Shown here piece by piece: positions 36,543 to 49,246 of a stretch of 64,000 nucleotides of DNA. Source of the stretch: Arabidopsis thaliana (lineage: Eukaryota; Streptophyta; Magnoliopsida; Brassicales; Brassicaceae). A program made the position numbers and the translations under genes. A model generated the notes under the pieces. The model ran no database searches. It saw only the letters and a list, made by a program, of their open reading frames with translations, and had not been told where the DNA came from. The stretch lies in the NCBI RefSeq assembly GCF_000001735.4, contig NC_003076.8, forward strand, positions 5,828,001-5,892,000. The letters run 5' to 3'. Numbering within the stretch: the stretch's first letter is position 1; each line of letters begins with the position of its first letter.

Positions 36543-38495
36543 TCAGAACTGGAATTGCATCTCCGGAGAGTATCCCAGAGCTTCAAGGTTTGCAGCCATG
36601 GCCTTGTTCATTGGCGGTGGTCCGCATCTTAGGATCTGCAATTTAAACATGAACCATACTTAGATCGACACACCATCTTAAACCATATGCTCCTCACCAA
36701 AAATGAATTGTTTATCAATGTTACATTCTCTTGCAGTGTTCTTGATTTTGCTTTGAAACACTGACACTCATCGATTATAGAATTTAGAAATTGTGATGAT
36801 TGGTTATGTTCAAGATCAAGAACAGAGGAGGGTATACCTGAATATCAGATGCAGGTGCAGGGCAATGAGTCTGAATCATTTCCTTTGATACAAATCCAAC
36901 ACCACCATCCCATACTTCCGGAGGCTAATATTGTCATAGACGATATACAAAAACAACAAGAACAAAAGGTATCAGAAAGAGTTCTTTTTTTAGGTATTTA
37001 CATTTGAGAAACGCAAAAAAAGTTGAATGTTGTGGCTAACCTGGTTCAAAACATAGAAGATTTTAAATTGTTCAGGGTAATTGGTAGTAAGACCCTCCAA
37101 TTCTTCCTGAAAAAAAAAAGTATTGATTCACTTAACATTTAGTGTTTGAAATTAGTCTATGAAAACACAATACTTGTTCTCGACTCAAAAGAAACAGTAG
37201 GTGAAAGGCTTTTTACCTTCAAGAGAATGTCGTCGTATGTGACGTTGGCGTAAATGAGATGCACCTTTGTCTTGTCTGTTGGGTTTTCTAGAATTGCTCT
37301 GGCCACCTTCACAATTAAGAAATATAACGCGTTTAAAACATATACATTGGCTTCAAAAACGATATCAAACGCAAATGTATCAGACATACTTGGAACATGG
37401 GAGTGATGCCTGAACCTCCAGCAAGCATTCCAAATGCCCTAAACTGACCTGGTTGATACTTGAACCTACCCTGACAAGTAAAGGGTAATAAAACAAAAAA
37501 AGTTTTGAGATTCAAAAAAAGTATAGAATAACAATGTTGCTTGTGTAAGATCAAGTAAGCAAGACATCTAACTTAAAGGTACCTTTGGTCCCTTTACGGC
37601 AAGATGGTCTCCAACACGCATCTCCCTGAAATGATGAGACATCCGTCCTTGCGGATACATCTATTTGGCAGCATTTTTCGATTGAATTAGGGAGAAGGAA
37701 CACCCGAATTCAAAAACCAAGTCAAGTTGAGAAAATGTATTTAAGCATATACCTTAATGACAAGTTCGAAACGTCCAACGTCAGAGTCTAACGTAGTCGG
37801 GGTGTATGGCTTAATAACATCCTCTCCTTGACCATCCTTTCCCCTATTGAGAAAGTCACGATACTCATCACAACACATCCATGGAAACTCACTAATTGAA
37901 TCTCAACACAAAACCTAACCTAAACTCTCTACAATAATGCATGTTCACAGCCATTTTGGATAGGTTTCAGAATCTAGCAACTGGCAGGAGTGGCGATTGG
38001 CGAACAAAACACAGAGAGGATAATAAGAAGTACGAGGACCAAACCTGCAACTGATGTGTTGTCCAATGGGAAGACCCAACACAGAAGTAGAAGTTGGGAG
38101 TTCAAAAACGAACTTGGCCACATTGTGACTAAGCTGATGTCTCTTAACAAGCTTGAACTCCTTGAAATTCTCTGGATCCAAACACACTATAAAACCAACA
38201 ATAAAAACACAAGATTTACTCAAATCTTCAAGTAGATCAGCTGAAACAAGGTTCAATTTTTCATTGTCTGTTGACTAATCCAACCTACCAAACAGAAACT
38301 TTTGCCTCAATCTATCCAAAGTTCATGATTTGGATTGAATTCCAGAAAAGACAAATTGAATGAAATAGAGATCGAACCTCTGCGTTTCTTGGAGGATGTA
38401 AGAAAATAAGCAGCACCAGCACCAACGGCGACGAAAGCAACGAAGACACCCAAAAGAATCTGACGATCTAGGGTTCGGAGAAACTCGGTATCCAT
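36543..38495 (-). CDS. CBR1: NADH:cytochrome b5 reductase 1 (AT5G17770)
   Basis: ER-membrane flavoprotein that passes electrons from NADH to cytochrome b5 and so feeds fatty-acid desaturases and other oxidases. Nine exons on the minus strand: 38495-38378, 38186-38045, 37843-37753, 37660-37583, 37470-37390, 37306-37217, 37106-37041, 36924-36838 and 36635-36543; all borders GT..AG, 846 bp, 281 aa. Residues 13-33 are a hydrophobic anchor ([19 protein letters not shown]). The FAD domain shows [11 protein letters not shown] (flavin-binding YT motif) and GRMSHHF. The NADH domain shows [10 protein letters not shown] and CGPPPM. The C-terminus ends MQFQF, as is typical. It lies between the AAA cluster and the second hydrolase and has no evident link to either. 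Confidence 0.97.
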
Positions 38496-39428
38496 GGCTT
38501 CTCTTAACCCAAATGAAAGGAAGAAGAAAAGTATAAAACTAGCTTAAGAATTGTAAAAGGGAAAAAATGGGGATTGGTGGAAAAAATCAGAGCTTTGAAT
38601 TGGAGTTGTCTCTTTCCCTTGTAATCTCCGCCATTAAAATGAGGGTATGGGATCTGGTAGACCTACCACTTTCACGTTGTATAGTTTGCCTCTTTTGCAA
38701 CACATTATTATTCCATTAACATATTTGTTACATTTTTGACCAATTTTTTTTTCTTAGTATAATTTTTCTAAAGAAAAAAATATCTTCGTTTTTTCAATTA
38801 CAATTTGTGTTACAGCCTTTTTTCAATCACTCACCCACCAGAAATGTCAAATCATATATTCATTTTTTTGTGAAAAAATTTGCAACTATGTACATTCAAG
38901 GATGATAGTATGGTTGGTGGTTGGTGAATTATGTGACCGGTAGACTCACTTTTTAGTTCTGACTGGTGCAATTTGTAGTCTTAAAAAGTGGGAAGGGAAA
39001 ATGAAAATTTTCCACATAATTTACTTCAATTTTGTCTTTGATTGGTGATAACAAAATAGGATATAGAGTAAAGGTTAATTATGATGAGGAAAAAAACAAA
39101 CTCCAACTTATACTAGCAGTCAAAAGTATATTTCTTACAGTAAATTACATAGACTCTTTCAAATCCATTGGCTTGTTAGACTAGTATGTGTGGTTATTTA
39201 ATGTGTTTTAAAGTTTGACTATGAAATTTATGCTGATGTCAGTTGGTGGCACATGGTTTAAACTTCTAATATACAAGGTTTGGTTCGATAAGTGGACTCC
39301 ATATAGGCGTCCATTAGATGGCTCATTAACAATAGACTTGATCTTACAATCGGACTCAAACATGTAGTCAGTCGACATCGACTACAGTGGCTCCTACCTA
39401 TAAAGTTTGAAAAAACTAACCAGACTCT
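38496..39428. other. CBR1 promoter and 3' flank of AT5G17780
   Basis: AT-rich spacer of about 0.9 kb; nothing beyond the CBR1 leader and promoter is recognised. Confidence 0.55.
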
Positions 39429-40976
39429 TTAACATGAACACCAAATGCTCTCCAATTTCTCAGCAAACTCTTCTCCTCTTCCGCTTATCATACTATCATG
39501 ATCAGCACCAGTAATGATATCAACTTCCACCGCCGGAAAAGTCCTCTTCATGTTGCCAGAGCAATGTGAAGGAACGATTTGGTCACAGTCGCCTTGCATC
39601 AAGTGAATCTTAACGCCAGACTTTATTAGGGTTTCAAGATGTTCATCAGCGACTTTGGAGCCACCACATATCACATTGTGCATACTATGCCATGCAGAGT
39701 GATGTGTGTGCCTTGTTATGTCCTTGATCTTCCAATGAATCTCCCTAAACAAAATCGAAAAACCTTTATTGAAAAATATTTGATAGCTTTAAAAACTGAA
39801 ACAATCACCCAAACCGGTTCAAATGTTTTTACCTTTTACCTATACATAGCTTGATTAGCCACTCCCATATCTTATGATGCTTGCAGATTATGAAACATAC
39901 GCATCTACCAATATGTTCATACCAAGACATCACCGCTGTCCCAAACGCAAGCGGTGGCCACAACCGCTTTCTAGCGATTCGGTTCAAGACCGATCCTTCT
40001 ACCGATGAAGGAAAATAAGGCTGCATTGATAAAGAAAAAAAACACAACAACATAAGTTCATAATCGAATCTCTTTAAAATTAGATTGATGATTAGAAAGC
40101 AAACTAATCTCTCACCGGTGCAACAAGAGTAACGGATTTAACAATGTTGGAATGTTTAGCAGCCAAAGCAAGAGCAATTAAGCAACCCATTGAATGTGCA
40201 ACCACATGAAAAGAATCTAATTGGTATGGCTTAATGACAGATCTCTCTATCGTATCCACATGATCTTTCAATGTATAGAGACTATCCCTTGGCTTAGGAC
40301 TCTCCCCGAATCCCAAAAGATCGATCGCGAGGAGCCTATAATCATCTTTTTGAATGTGTTCAAATACAGTTTCTGTCCAAAAATGTGATGACCCCATAAA
40401 ACCGTGTATGAATATTACATTCTCGGACGGTTCTTGAACAGAGTACTCTGTTTCTTCAAAATGAAACATCAAAAGCAATTCTAAGTAAAGAACATTATTA
40501 ACTAATCATAATGCAAAGATTTAATAGAATATTAAAATGTTATAATTAATCTATTAACCTCGAGAAGTAGAATCTTTGACCACGACGTGAAGATTCCCAT
40601 CTTCGTTCTTAGTCCATGACTTGCAAGATTTGCATCCACAATCTGACCATCGATTCACTGACTCTTGATGAATCTTAGATTTTCTCAGTTTCCGGGAAAG
40701 CTTGGATTTGAATTCTCTCGCGAATCCCAGAAACCACATTCCCCGGAAAATGTTTCTCCTCCCGAATAAAGTCTCCGACGACAACTCATTTTCGTCGGTG
40801 GTTTGACTTTGAGGAGCCGCCGCCGTGCAGTAACAACCTGTTGAGTTTTCTTCCAAAATCTCATCGACGAACTCGTAAACGACACAGAGAATCGCGTCGA
40901 GGAGGTCCAAGAAAAAGAAGACGATAAAAGATAGAGCGGCGTGAATCGCTGTCCCGAATTTTCTCGGGAAAGACAT
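39429..40976 (-). CDS. BODYGUARD-like alpha/beta hydrolase (AT5G17780)
   Basis: Inverted paralogue of AT5G17720. Exons on the minus strand: 40976-40559, 40447-40116, 40020-39833 and 39744-39429, with the same phases 1, 0 and 2 as its partner; 1254 bp, 417 aa. It has a hydrophobic N-terminal anchor (LSFIVFFFLDLLDAILCVVY) and the family motif NRWSDCGCKSC. The oxyanion loop is HGFMGSS and the nucleophile elbow AHSMG. The acid lies in QGDCDQIVP and the base in GADHDS. The BODYGUARD family acts in cuticle and suberin formation, and this member may act on a lipid ester; that is inference from the family. One of this pair is called BDG4 or BDG5 in some lists, so I leave the symbol blank. Confidence 0.92.
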
Positions 40977-41217
40977 AGAAGCGGAGAGAATCTAGACCGT
41001 GGGAGAAATTGAGATGAGTGGTTAAGCCACGTCGCATGAGAGAAGTTTCGAATTTATTACCAAAGTTTAGATGCATGCACTACAATTATGTTATATGTTT
41101 TTTTTCTTTTGGTCGGAAAATCTTACGGATATGTTACTATTAAGTAAAAAGGCCCGAAGGCTTTCCCAGGCCCAAAATAGGGGAGCCTGATTTACCCGCA
41201 GATATCATAAACGACGT

Positions 41218-41255
41218 CGTTCTAAATCTTGCCTCTCGTTCTAAATCTTGCCTCT
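41218..41255 (+). repeat. 19-bp perfect tandem repeat
   Basis: cgttctaaatcttgcctct occurs twice head to tail (41218-41236 and 41237-41255), between acgacgt and aacgacg. It may lie in the leader of the small-gene candidate that follows. GGCCC-type elements at about 41150-41175 resemble the site II boxes of housekeeping promoters. Confidence 0.6.
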
Positions 41256-41491
41256 AACGACGTGTTTTCGGTTTTGCTTATAACTCTCCTTTTGGAGCTT
41301 GCTGATATATCTTCAATCTTTAATATTTTGCATTACTTTCTCAATTCTTTACTGCCTCACCAAGTAACGATCTCTTTTCATTCACAACATGTTTCATCAC
41401 TTTGTGTTACGTTTATATTCACAACATTCTGTCTGTATATATATTTGTGTTGTTTCTTTTAATCAAGGCGAGACCAAAGCTTATTCACATT

Positions 41492-41718
41492 ATGGAACTT
41501 CAAATTCAACAGCGAAAGCAAGCTGTGAAGGACATTAAGATGTTTGTGTGCATTAACTTTATTATATTAATGGTATCAGTATCATCCATCCAAGATTCTT
41601 CAAAAGCTTGTTGTGGTAACGTTTGATGTATTATAGCAATGTTGATTTTGTTGTGTGCAGGAGGAGAGAAGAAACACAGCGACTTCTAAAGGATGCCGTC
41701 GGTAAAGATGGAGAATAA
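41492..41718 (+). CDS. Candidate small spliced gene, function unknown
   Basis: Two exon-like pieces join cleanly: 41468-41541 (after a TTAATCAAG acceptor) and 41661-41718 (after a pyrimidine/G-rich tract ending TGTGTGCAG), with donor GTTTGTG at 41542. The joined frame reads RPKLIHIMELQIQQRKQAVK and onward, with QRLLKDAVGKDGE before the TAA at 41716. From the first ATG at 41492 it encodes about 35 aa, basic and probably helical. The first exon piece is open upstream of the ATG, so it may be the tail end of a longer ancestral gene whose 5' exons were lost. I do not recognise the protein. It is convergent with VAR3. No expression evidence is available from sequence alone. Confidence 0.4.
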
Positions 41719-41809
41719 AGTTTCTACACATTGTGTATATAGAAGTTGAATTAAAGAAATACAAAAATCGTATGGTAATATTACTCCGAAAAAATGTTAT
41801 GCTACATGG

Positions 41810-44671
41810 TCATTTATCTCCTTTACCAGTGGGATCAGAGTTGGTGATATGAGGATTTCTCTGGTGTCGTTGAGAAGTTAAACGCCGTTCCAAGGGAGTT
41901 TTCCTCTTGCTGACAACAAACCTATTCACTCCTTTCCTCATCGGCATTATCGACGGGAAATCTTCGTCTGGGATCTCACTCAGCTCTGATATGTTCTTAA
42001 TCTCAGCCACTCTCTTAAACCATCTCTCTGCTTTTGCTTCCTCTGACATGTCCAACAAGTCTGACTCCTTCACTAACGAACCCTCCAAGCTCTTTCCATT
42101 TCTGATCTTCACTGCCACTGTATCAGATTTGTTGATTGAAGGTTCTCTTGGTTCTTGTTGTACTACCTGAGAAACGTTTTCTGTCGCCGGAGCTGGAAGA
42201 GTATCTATTGATTCCTTGGGTTGTTTCTCTTTGGCGAAGTAGTCAGGTGGGAAAGGGACAAAGGGGACAAAGTCTGAATCTTCTGGCCTCTTGTATGCTG
42301 GAGAAGTCAGTGAACGGTCTTTCTTCCTACTCACTACAAACCGATTCTCTCCTTTTCGCATAGGCATTTTCTCAGGAGAAATCTCTTGCGGTATTGCGCT
42401 TTCCAAGTCTGAAACATTGTGCAGTTCGGTGACCCGTTTGAACCACCTCGCAGGTTCCTCTGATTTGTGATCTTCCTTTTCAAGGCGATCTGTTTCTTTG
42501 CCAGAGTGATTTGCATCTGACTTGTCCTCTTGATAGACATTTTGATTGCCGCCTGAGAAACCATCCACTTGGATGTTGTCAATCAGACCTATCTGTGTTT
42601 CCTCCTTAGGTTTCTTGGCAAACATATCCGAAGGTAATGGCACGAAAGGAACAAAATCGGTGTTTATTCCCTGAGAAGATTCAAACCTTCTGGAAGATAC
42701 ATTCTTGTCATCAGAACGAGAAGTCAAAGAGGATGAAGAACCAAGAATCTCATTCAAGCTCCTAGTTGTTTTACTTCCCAAAGCATTATCGTCGCTCCTT
42801 TTCGAGTTTCCATCTGTAGCTACTCTGTTCTCAGTATTAGCCAACCTTCTCTCAAGAGGTGGCTTCCTCGTGCTAACAACATATCTATTCACTCCTTTCC
42901 TCAAAGGCATAATCTCTGGGAAATCTTCATCTGTATCAACACTGTTCGCATCAGAACCACCCTGTGCTACTTTACTAAGCCACCTCTGTGCTTTCTTTTC
43001 GTTTTCGACCAGTCTTCTCTCAAGTTCAGGGTCACTTGAATAATCAGAGTTGGCTGAATTGAGTGAAGAGTCCCTGGGTCGCTTGCAGTCACATCTTAAG
43101 CAAGCTACATTCCTCCCGTAATTATAGAAATCACATCTGATAAGTGAAACAACCAAGAAAGAAAGGAAAGGTTAACCTCATCATTCCTCATCGCATTAGT
43201 CATAAAGTAGCAGAGAGAAAAAATCAGTTTCTTACTGAGGACACTCCCATTCACTACCAGTAAGCTGTCTCTTTGGTCTTGCTTCATCACACTGGAAGCA
43301 TTTGACATTTCTCGCAAAGTTCATGCCACTGCACCTGTTTCAACAAATTCCCACATCATATATATAGATTCCCTAAACGACAAGATGATGAAACAAAGAC
43401 AATTACACCATACTGACTTCTTAGCTCTAAAAATAAGATCTTTCGACCACAATACTAGTGTAATAGTCAGAAGTATACTTGTTCAAGCTCAGATCCAGAA
43501 GATTTTTTTTTATGGTATCCTTATATCTAGGCCTACTTATATCTTTCCATAGAAGAATGGTAACCAAAAGGCCATAGGAGATTTACACCAAAAAGCTACT
43601 GAGAATCCAACAAATTCATACCTCGAGCAAATCCAGTCACCACGTTTCATCTCAACGTTATTCTGAAAAGACCTGACTCCTTGTCCATCTCTATCTGAGT
43701 ACTGATTTTGCATCGTGTCATGAACATTCGACTCAGGAGGACGCAAGCTCATCTTCGCTATCTGACTCAAGAGGCTTCGAACCGATGACTCCATAATCTC
43801 TTTGTTATGTTGTTTGCTCTCCTCAGAAGAAGCAACATCCACAACATAACTCAAAATAAGCCTCATCAAATCAACTGTACTCGCCTTCTCCATATCCATC
43901 AACTAATGTAAAACACAAAAGATCATAACTTTGAGGCACAAATCACCATTGAACCAAGTTTAGACATAACCTAGCATTCACCAATAAAAGACTAAGCATT
44001 TGCCAGAAGATAGAACTTACCTTACCAATGCCCTGAAGACCACTTCTTAGGTAAAGGCTCATCCTTTTAAGTGAATCTGGACCTGTCTTGAATAAAAATG
44101 GCTTTCCATTCTCCACCAGCACTTCAACGTCTCTCCTCGAAAGCATTCTAATAAACACTAACATCATCAGATATTCAGATTGAGAATCAATCCAAAAAGA
44201 GAAAGAGAAAAAATTGCAGATTACTTACTCAAGCAGTTCTGGTCGTTCACGAGCTAGAGCTAAGCAAGCAAGAGCTGGACGGAGAAGTTCATCAGGAAAA
44301 CCGGGAAAGAATTCACTTTCTAAACCAGAAATCGAACCGGAATCTGAGAAGTAACCAGCTTTGGAGAGAGATTGGAGTAGCTCTGTCCATTCAGGTAGCT
44401 GCTGGTTGTGATAAGAAGGAACAAAATCTGCGGCGGAGACACGGACTTGGTGATTGTAGAATCGTCCTATAGGAAACGTGGGGATAAGCGGCGGCAATGA
44501 CACGAGTGGACGGAAAGAACATAGATTGGTTGAGGCAACGGACGAAGGAGGAAACGCACGGCGGTGGAAACGGCGGAGATTGGCTATGCGGCTGATGTAG
44601 AGACCACGGAGTAGAAAGAGAGGAGGAGGATGAGGAGAGAAGAGGGAGATGAGTCTGGTGGAGTTGTTCAT
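41810..44671 (-). CDS. VAR3: VAR3, chloroplast RanBP2-type zinc-finger protein (AT5G17790)
   Basis: Chloroplast protein needed for plastid and palisade development; mutants are variegated. Five exons on the minus strand: 44671-44229, 44147-44021, 43902-43622, 43334-43236 and 43136-41810; 2277 bp, 758 aa, the known length. The N-terminus is a Ser/Pro/Arg-rich transit peptide. Two RanBP2-type fingers follow: GDWICSRC...CFQCDEARP (about 278-306) and EWECPQC...CLRCDCKRP (about 312-340). An intron sits just before the second Cys of each finger, both in phase 2. The acidic C-terminal half has three copies of a PxRKGxNRxVVSxRK motif and two copies of DFVPFVPxPxDxFAK. The repeat half may be the protein-binding part; that is inference. 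Confidence 0.97.
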
Positions 44672-47600
44672 CGTTGCTCGTCGTCACTGGTTTTATTTTT
44701 ACCGGCGAGAATTATTTCAGTGATGTTTAAGGAAAAAAAAAGGATTAATAAATCGCAAAATAATTGCAAAATGAAGAAAAAAATAAGCCCATATTGGCTA
44801 ACATAGGCCCATAATTCTGTGTGCTACTACTTGGGCTTGCCATTATGAATGTTTGGTAACTTTGGTAAATAATGTATTTCATTCAAATGGGATGTCTCTT
44901 AAAGAAAAAGTAAATGGTTTCGTACTAATAATGGAATTAACCCAAGTAACGAACTGATAGTAATCTAATCTAAGAGATGTTTTAAAGATAAGCGTAAGTT
45001 TTATGTTGAAATCTTCAGTTTATACAATATAAAAAGGAGTTTGCAGATTCGGTATTTATCAAATTGCACGTCGATTTGACATCAATTTTCGTGACTTGAA
45101 AAGTTGAAGTGTACATTGTACAATGTCATACGCATGCATACATTTCTTTTGACTTAAAGCCGCTATAACTTTAAAAGATTTATAGTCATACATTTCTCCG
45201 TTATTGAATTTTCACTTACTTAACAAACCTCGATTATAGTTATACTTCTACATATGTTCGTAATAAGTGATGTTTACTTGTTTAGAGATTTCAATTCACA
45301 TACGTTATTTAATTTCTAACTTTTGTTTTTCTTAAATTAATAAGTTTATATGTTACAACTTACAACTTTCGAAAATAATAGATGATATAGACTATTTTTA
45401 CATATACTATAGAAAAAAGCTATGTCAAGGATCTAAAATAGTTATATTTATTATGTATTAGTACTTCTTGGTTTCAGAACTTATACAATTACAATATATA
45501 ATAAAACCTAAGAAATAAAAATTAACTAAAAAATAATACGTTATGAATATAGTTTTATATAAACGAAAGAAACGAAAATTAAAACATCAGTGGAACTAAA
45601 AAGGAGAGAATAATATTTGTGTTCTCTTGAACGTGGGAGTCACTGTGAGTTAAAGTTGGGTGTGGATTAGTTGCCGATCACTGCCGTCAACTTTTGACTA
45701 ATGTTTATTCTGATTAACACTTTTACATACACTAAGCTATTTATAATGTAATAACTAATTTCTTTGTTTAGATCTATGTGGAGTAAAATATTGGTGAGTA
45801 CGTAGACAATTAACTGCCTTGATAATGACTTCAATCTAAGTCCGTAAGGTATAACCTCATTAATTCCCCTAGAAATGTATTTTATCATAATTAATTACTA
45901 TTTATACTTTGATGTGACATGTTTAGTTCTATGCCACAAGTGCAATGGACGGGCTAACAACTTTGACATGATTTGTAATTAAAATTCAATTTTAATAAAG
46001 AGACTTTATGTCATTACATCATGAGATAAAGCCCTAAATTCCTCAAATTAGTTAAAGTGTCTTCTTTAAAACTAATCAAGAAGTTTTAAAGAAACTTTTT
46101 CTATGTTAATGTAATTAGTGTGACTTATCTCATGAATCATGATTATCCGAACATTATTTTAGCGCTTGGAGTTTCGAAGTTACCTTTTCTCGCCACCTTT
46201 TGTTTTCTGGGTCTATTGAAAGATTGTCTCAAATTTTAAAAGGATAAGAAAAACACAATTCCATTAACTTTAATCGTACAAGTGAGAGTGTTAGAAATTG
46301 TGGTTAAACAATGATCAATAACCACTAACCATTTCGTAAAATTCACCGACGACTTTATCAAATGACGAACATGATCCGATGGATCCACGAACTACCGAAA
46401 GAGAAGTAACCTCAGAACTATGTAGAAAAAGCAATCCTATTATTCATTCGAACTAATTCAATATGCAGCTAGTTTTTTGGTCTAACGACTTCTTATCGTA
46501 CCATTTTTCATCTCTTATCATTTTTACCATATTCAACCATACCACCATTTTTATCACTATTTTGTACAGTTACAAAGCTCTTACCGTCTTGCGCTATTAA
46601 TCGGACCATTAAACAACTTCACATAAAATTTTATATTAGACGTTTGAATTTAAGTCGAAGTTTTGATAATCTTAAATGTAACCCCTAAAATACAGTCGAT
46701 AGTATTTGATGAAACAACTCCCTCATTAAAAATCGATTACTTTTATAAAATAGCTGTAAAATAAATGGCAACCCAAACGAAACAAAAAATATCTATCCCC
46801 CGAAACATATTACATATACTCCACATCTTTCATATATGTTTGTTTATCGGTATGTCTTTAATATTATCTCTTCTTACCCCAAAATTATACAACAATCTTT
46901 CAAATTACAGACCACTTTCATGGTCGTTGGAAAAAAATAATTCTTCCATAGTCGAGAATATGATTTGCAAAAATGTTATTAAATAATAATCATTCAAAGT
47001 ATCTTAATAAAAAAACAAAAGAAAAGTGGAATTGGTCCATAACGGTTCGGGGAACTTTTCTATGAACCGGAAACTGAAATTCGTGAGGACGGTACACGTG
47101 TTAGGTAAGAACACGATCCGCTCGTGTGTAACAGCCAATGATGTCGTCATTCCACGTCGGTACAAGACTTTTTTTTTGTCGTCAACAGAAGATTTCAAAA
47201 TTAACGAAACCGTTCCCATAACCGAAACTCACATAAAAACAAGACACAATAAATAAAAAACTTTAGGTACTTTTCTGTCGTTTCTTTGGTTTCTAACGTC
47301 TATTCGTGTTATATTTGTTTTATTCTTCATTTATTATTGTTGAATTTAATTCTAGTTCGAGTTCAGTTACATGATTTCTCTCTTTAATCTCTAGTATTTT
47401 AATCCATCAAAATTATGTGGTTGCATACTCGATCGAGTTTAGTACAATTACTAAAATATGTAGCTTTGTTTAGTCATATCAAGACTATAGTAAGTTGTTA
47501 CGCATGAAAGATAATTATTACATTCAAACGAATGACCACTCAATTCTTATATCAAAAAGATACAAAAAACTAAAGTCTACAACTTATAGGTTCAATGGGA

Positions 47601-49156
47601 GCATAAATAGTCCATATCATTGAATAATAATGGTCTTCAATAGAGTTGGTTGTTCAATTATTATTTTTGGTTTATAAGAAATGAATTGAACTTTTGTTTG
47701 TCACCATTCACATTTTCTTCTCTTTTTTGTACTTTTAGTTTTCCTAAAAATTAAAAAAACTATGTTCCCTTCGTACCTAAAACTTACTTTAAAATAACCA
47801 ATTTGATGATAGTTTTTTTTAAAAAACTTCAACAAAGATTATATATTTCATCCTGAAACAAAAATTACAGCAAAATTTAAATTTAAACTAGTAGCAAAAA
47901 ATATAGGATGTGCATATGTTTTCTGTTTGCCACGTCTGTTTTCCATTAAATGTACGCACAACATTGTTTGAGTTCAATTAACTATTTAAGTAATAAACAA
48001 AAACAATGCTTGAATTTCACTGAATATAGTATATAAGTAAAAATGTATACACCCCAAACGACGTCGAACCCATCGTTCAAAAGATATTGAAGTACTTGAA
48101 CTAGTTGTTGAGCTAATCATCATATTACTTTATAATTTAACTACACAAAACGAGTTCTTTGAAAGATGCGAATATATATATACACACTTATACGTTATGG
48201 AGAGAACAGAAAGCTCATAAAAGCAATTTATTTCTCTCCCTTTAAGATCTTTTCTTGCTTTGTGTCCGAAACAGACAAAAATTGATTCTGTTGTTTTTTC
48301 CCATAATTAACTCACACACACACACTTAACGTACGTGCAATATCTGTATGTGTGCATAGTATATACTATAGCCACACGAGCGGTTCAAAAATGTTTTTTG
48401 GAGTTTCCGAGACTGTTGAGACTGTGGGGCCTATGGTCATCGAACCCTCCCACACGCACGAGCGGGTCTCGTTTTGCATGCATCTACACTACACGTACCC
48501 ACCGACTTTTCCAAATCCCTTACTTTTGCACGTGTAGAGAGAGAGAGCTTTGTACTGAAAGTATCTCATTATTCGAAATTTTTCGTGTAAGAGTAAAAAC
48601 TAAATCGCAACGTACGTGAAGGAAAACGTGAACCTTGAATATTTAATGTTTTCGTGCGGTTTCATTTTAACTATTTAATTAACACAATATTAGTACAATA
48701 ACAAGCAGCTCTTATGAAGATAGTGATGAAAAATTGTTATAGATCTATCTTGGAATTTTAATGATCGAATTTCGATTTTGTACGACCACCATCGAGGCAT
48801 CGACTATAAATATAGTTAAAATGTGGTTGCTGAAAAAAAAAAAAAAATGATAAATAAAATGAAACCGCACGTAATTGTATAAAACCATTAGCATGGGATT
48901 ATTAGGCCACAATTTGGTAATTAACACTTGTAATTCATTTGAATATGCTTTTACAAAACTTTCCCTTCAATTTCTTTTGGTGTGTGAATAAACAGCTATC
49001 AATTTTGTTTTTCATGTACATTAAATAACCACTCTGCACTCATCATCATTTTCTAAAATATTCTTCTATATATATTAACTAGCTTGCAAATAAATGTAAA
49101 TAAAAATATAAATTTCAATAATTTTTTTTAGAGAATCTCTCTTTCCTCTTCCACCA
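44672..49156. other. 4.5-kb spacer between VAR3 and MYB56
   Basis: AT-rich throughout. G-box cores (CACGTG) occur near 47095 and 48530. The region 48200-48600 is richer in G+C and has CA and GA repeats; it could be a distal part of the MYB56 promoter. Open frames (46765-46986, 47026-47256, 48335-48619) have no recognisable domains. Confidence 0.55.
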
Positions 49157-49162
49157 TATAAA
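49157..49162 (+). promoter_or_regulatory. TATA box of MYB56
   Basis: TATAAA lies 85-90 bp before the ATG at 49247, with a CT-rich leader between them. Confidence 0.6.
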
Positions 49163-49246
49163 CAGTGAAAAGCCATTCAAGTGCTCTCTCCCTCTATCTC
49201 TCTTCTATTTTTAGTTTCTCTTCCCTTAATCCCTAAACCCAGAAAC

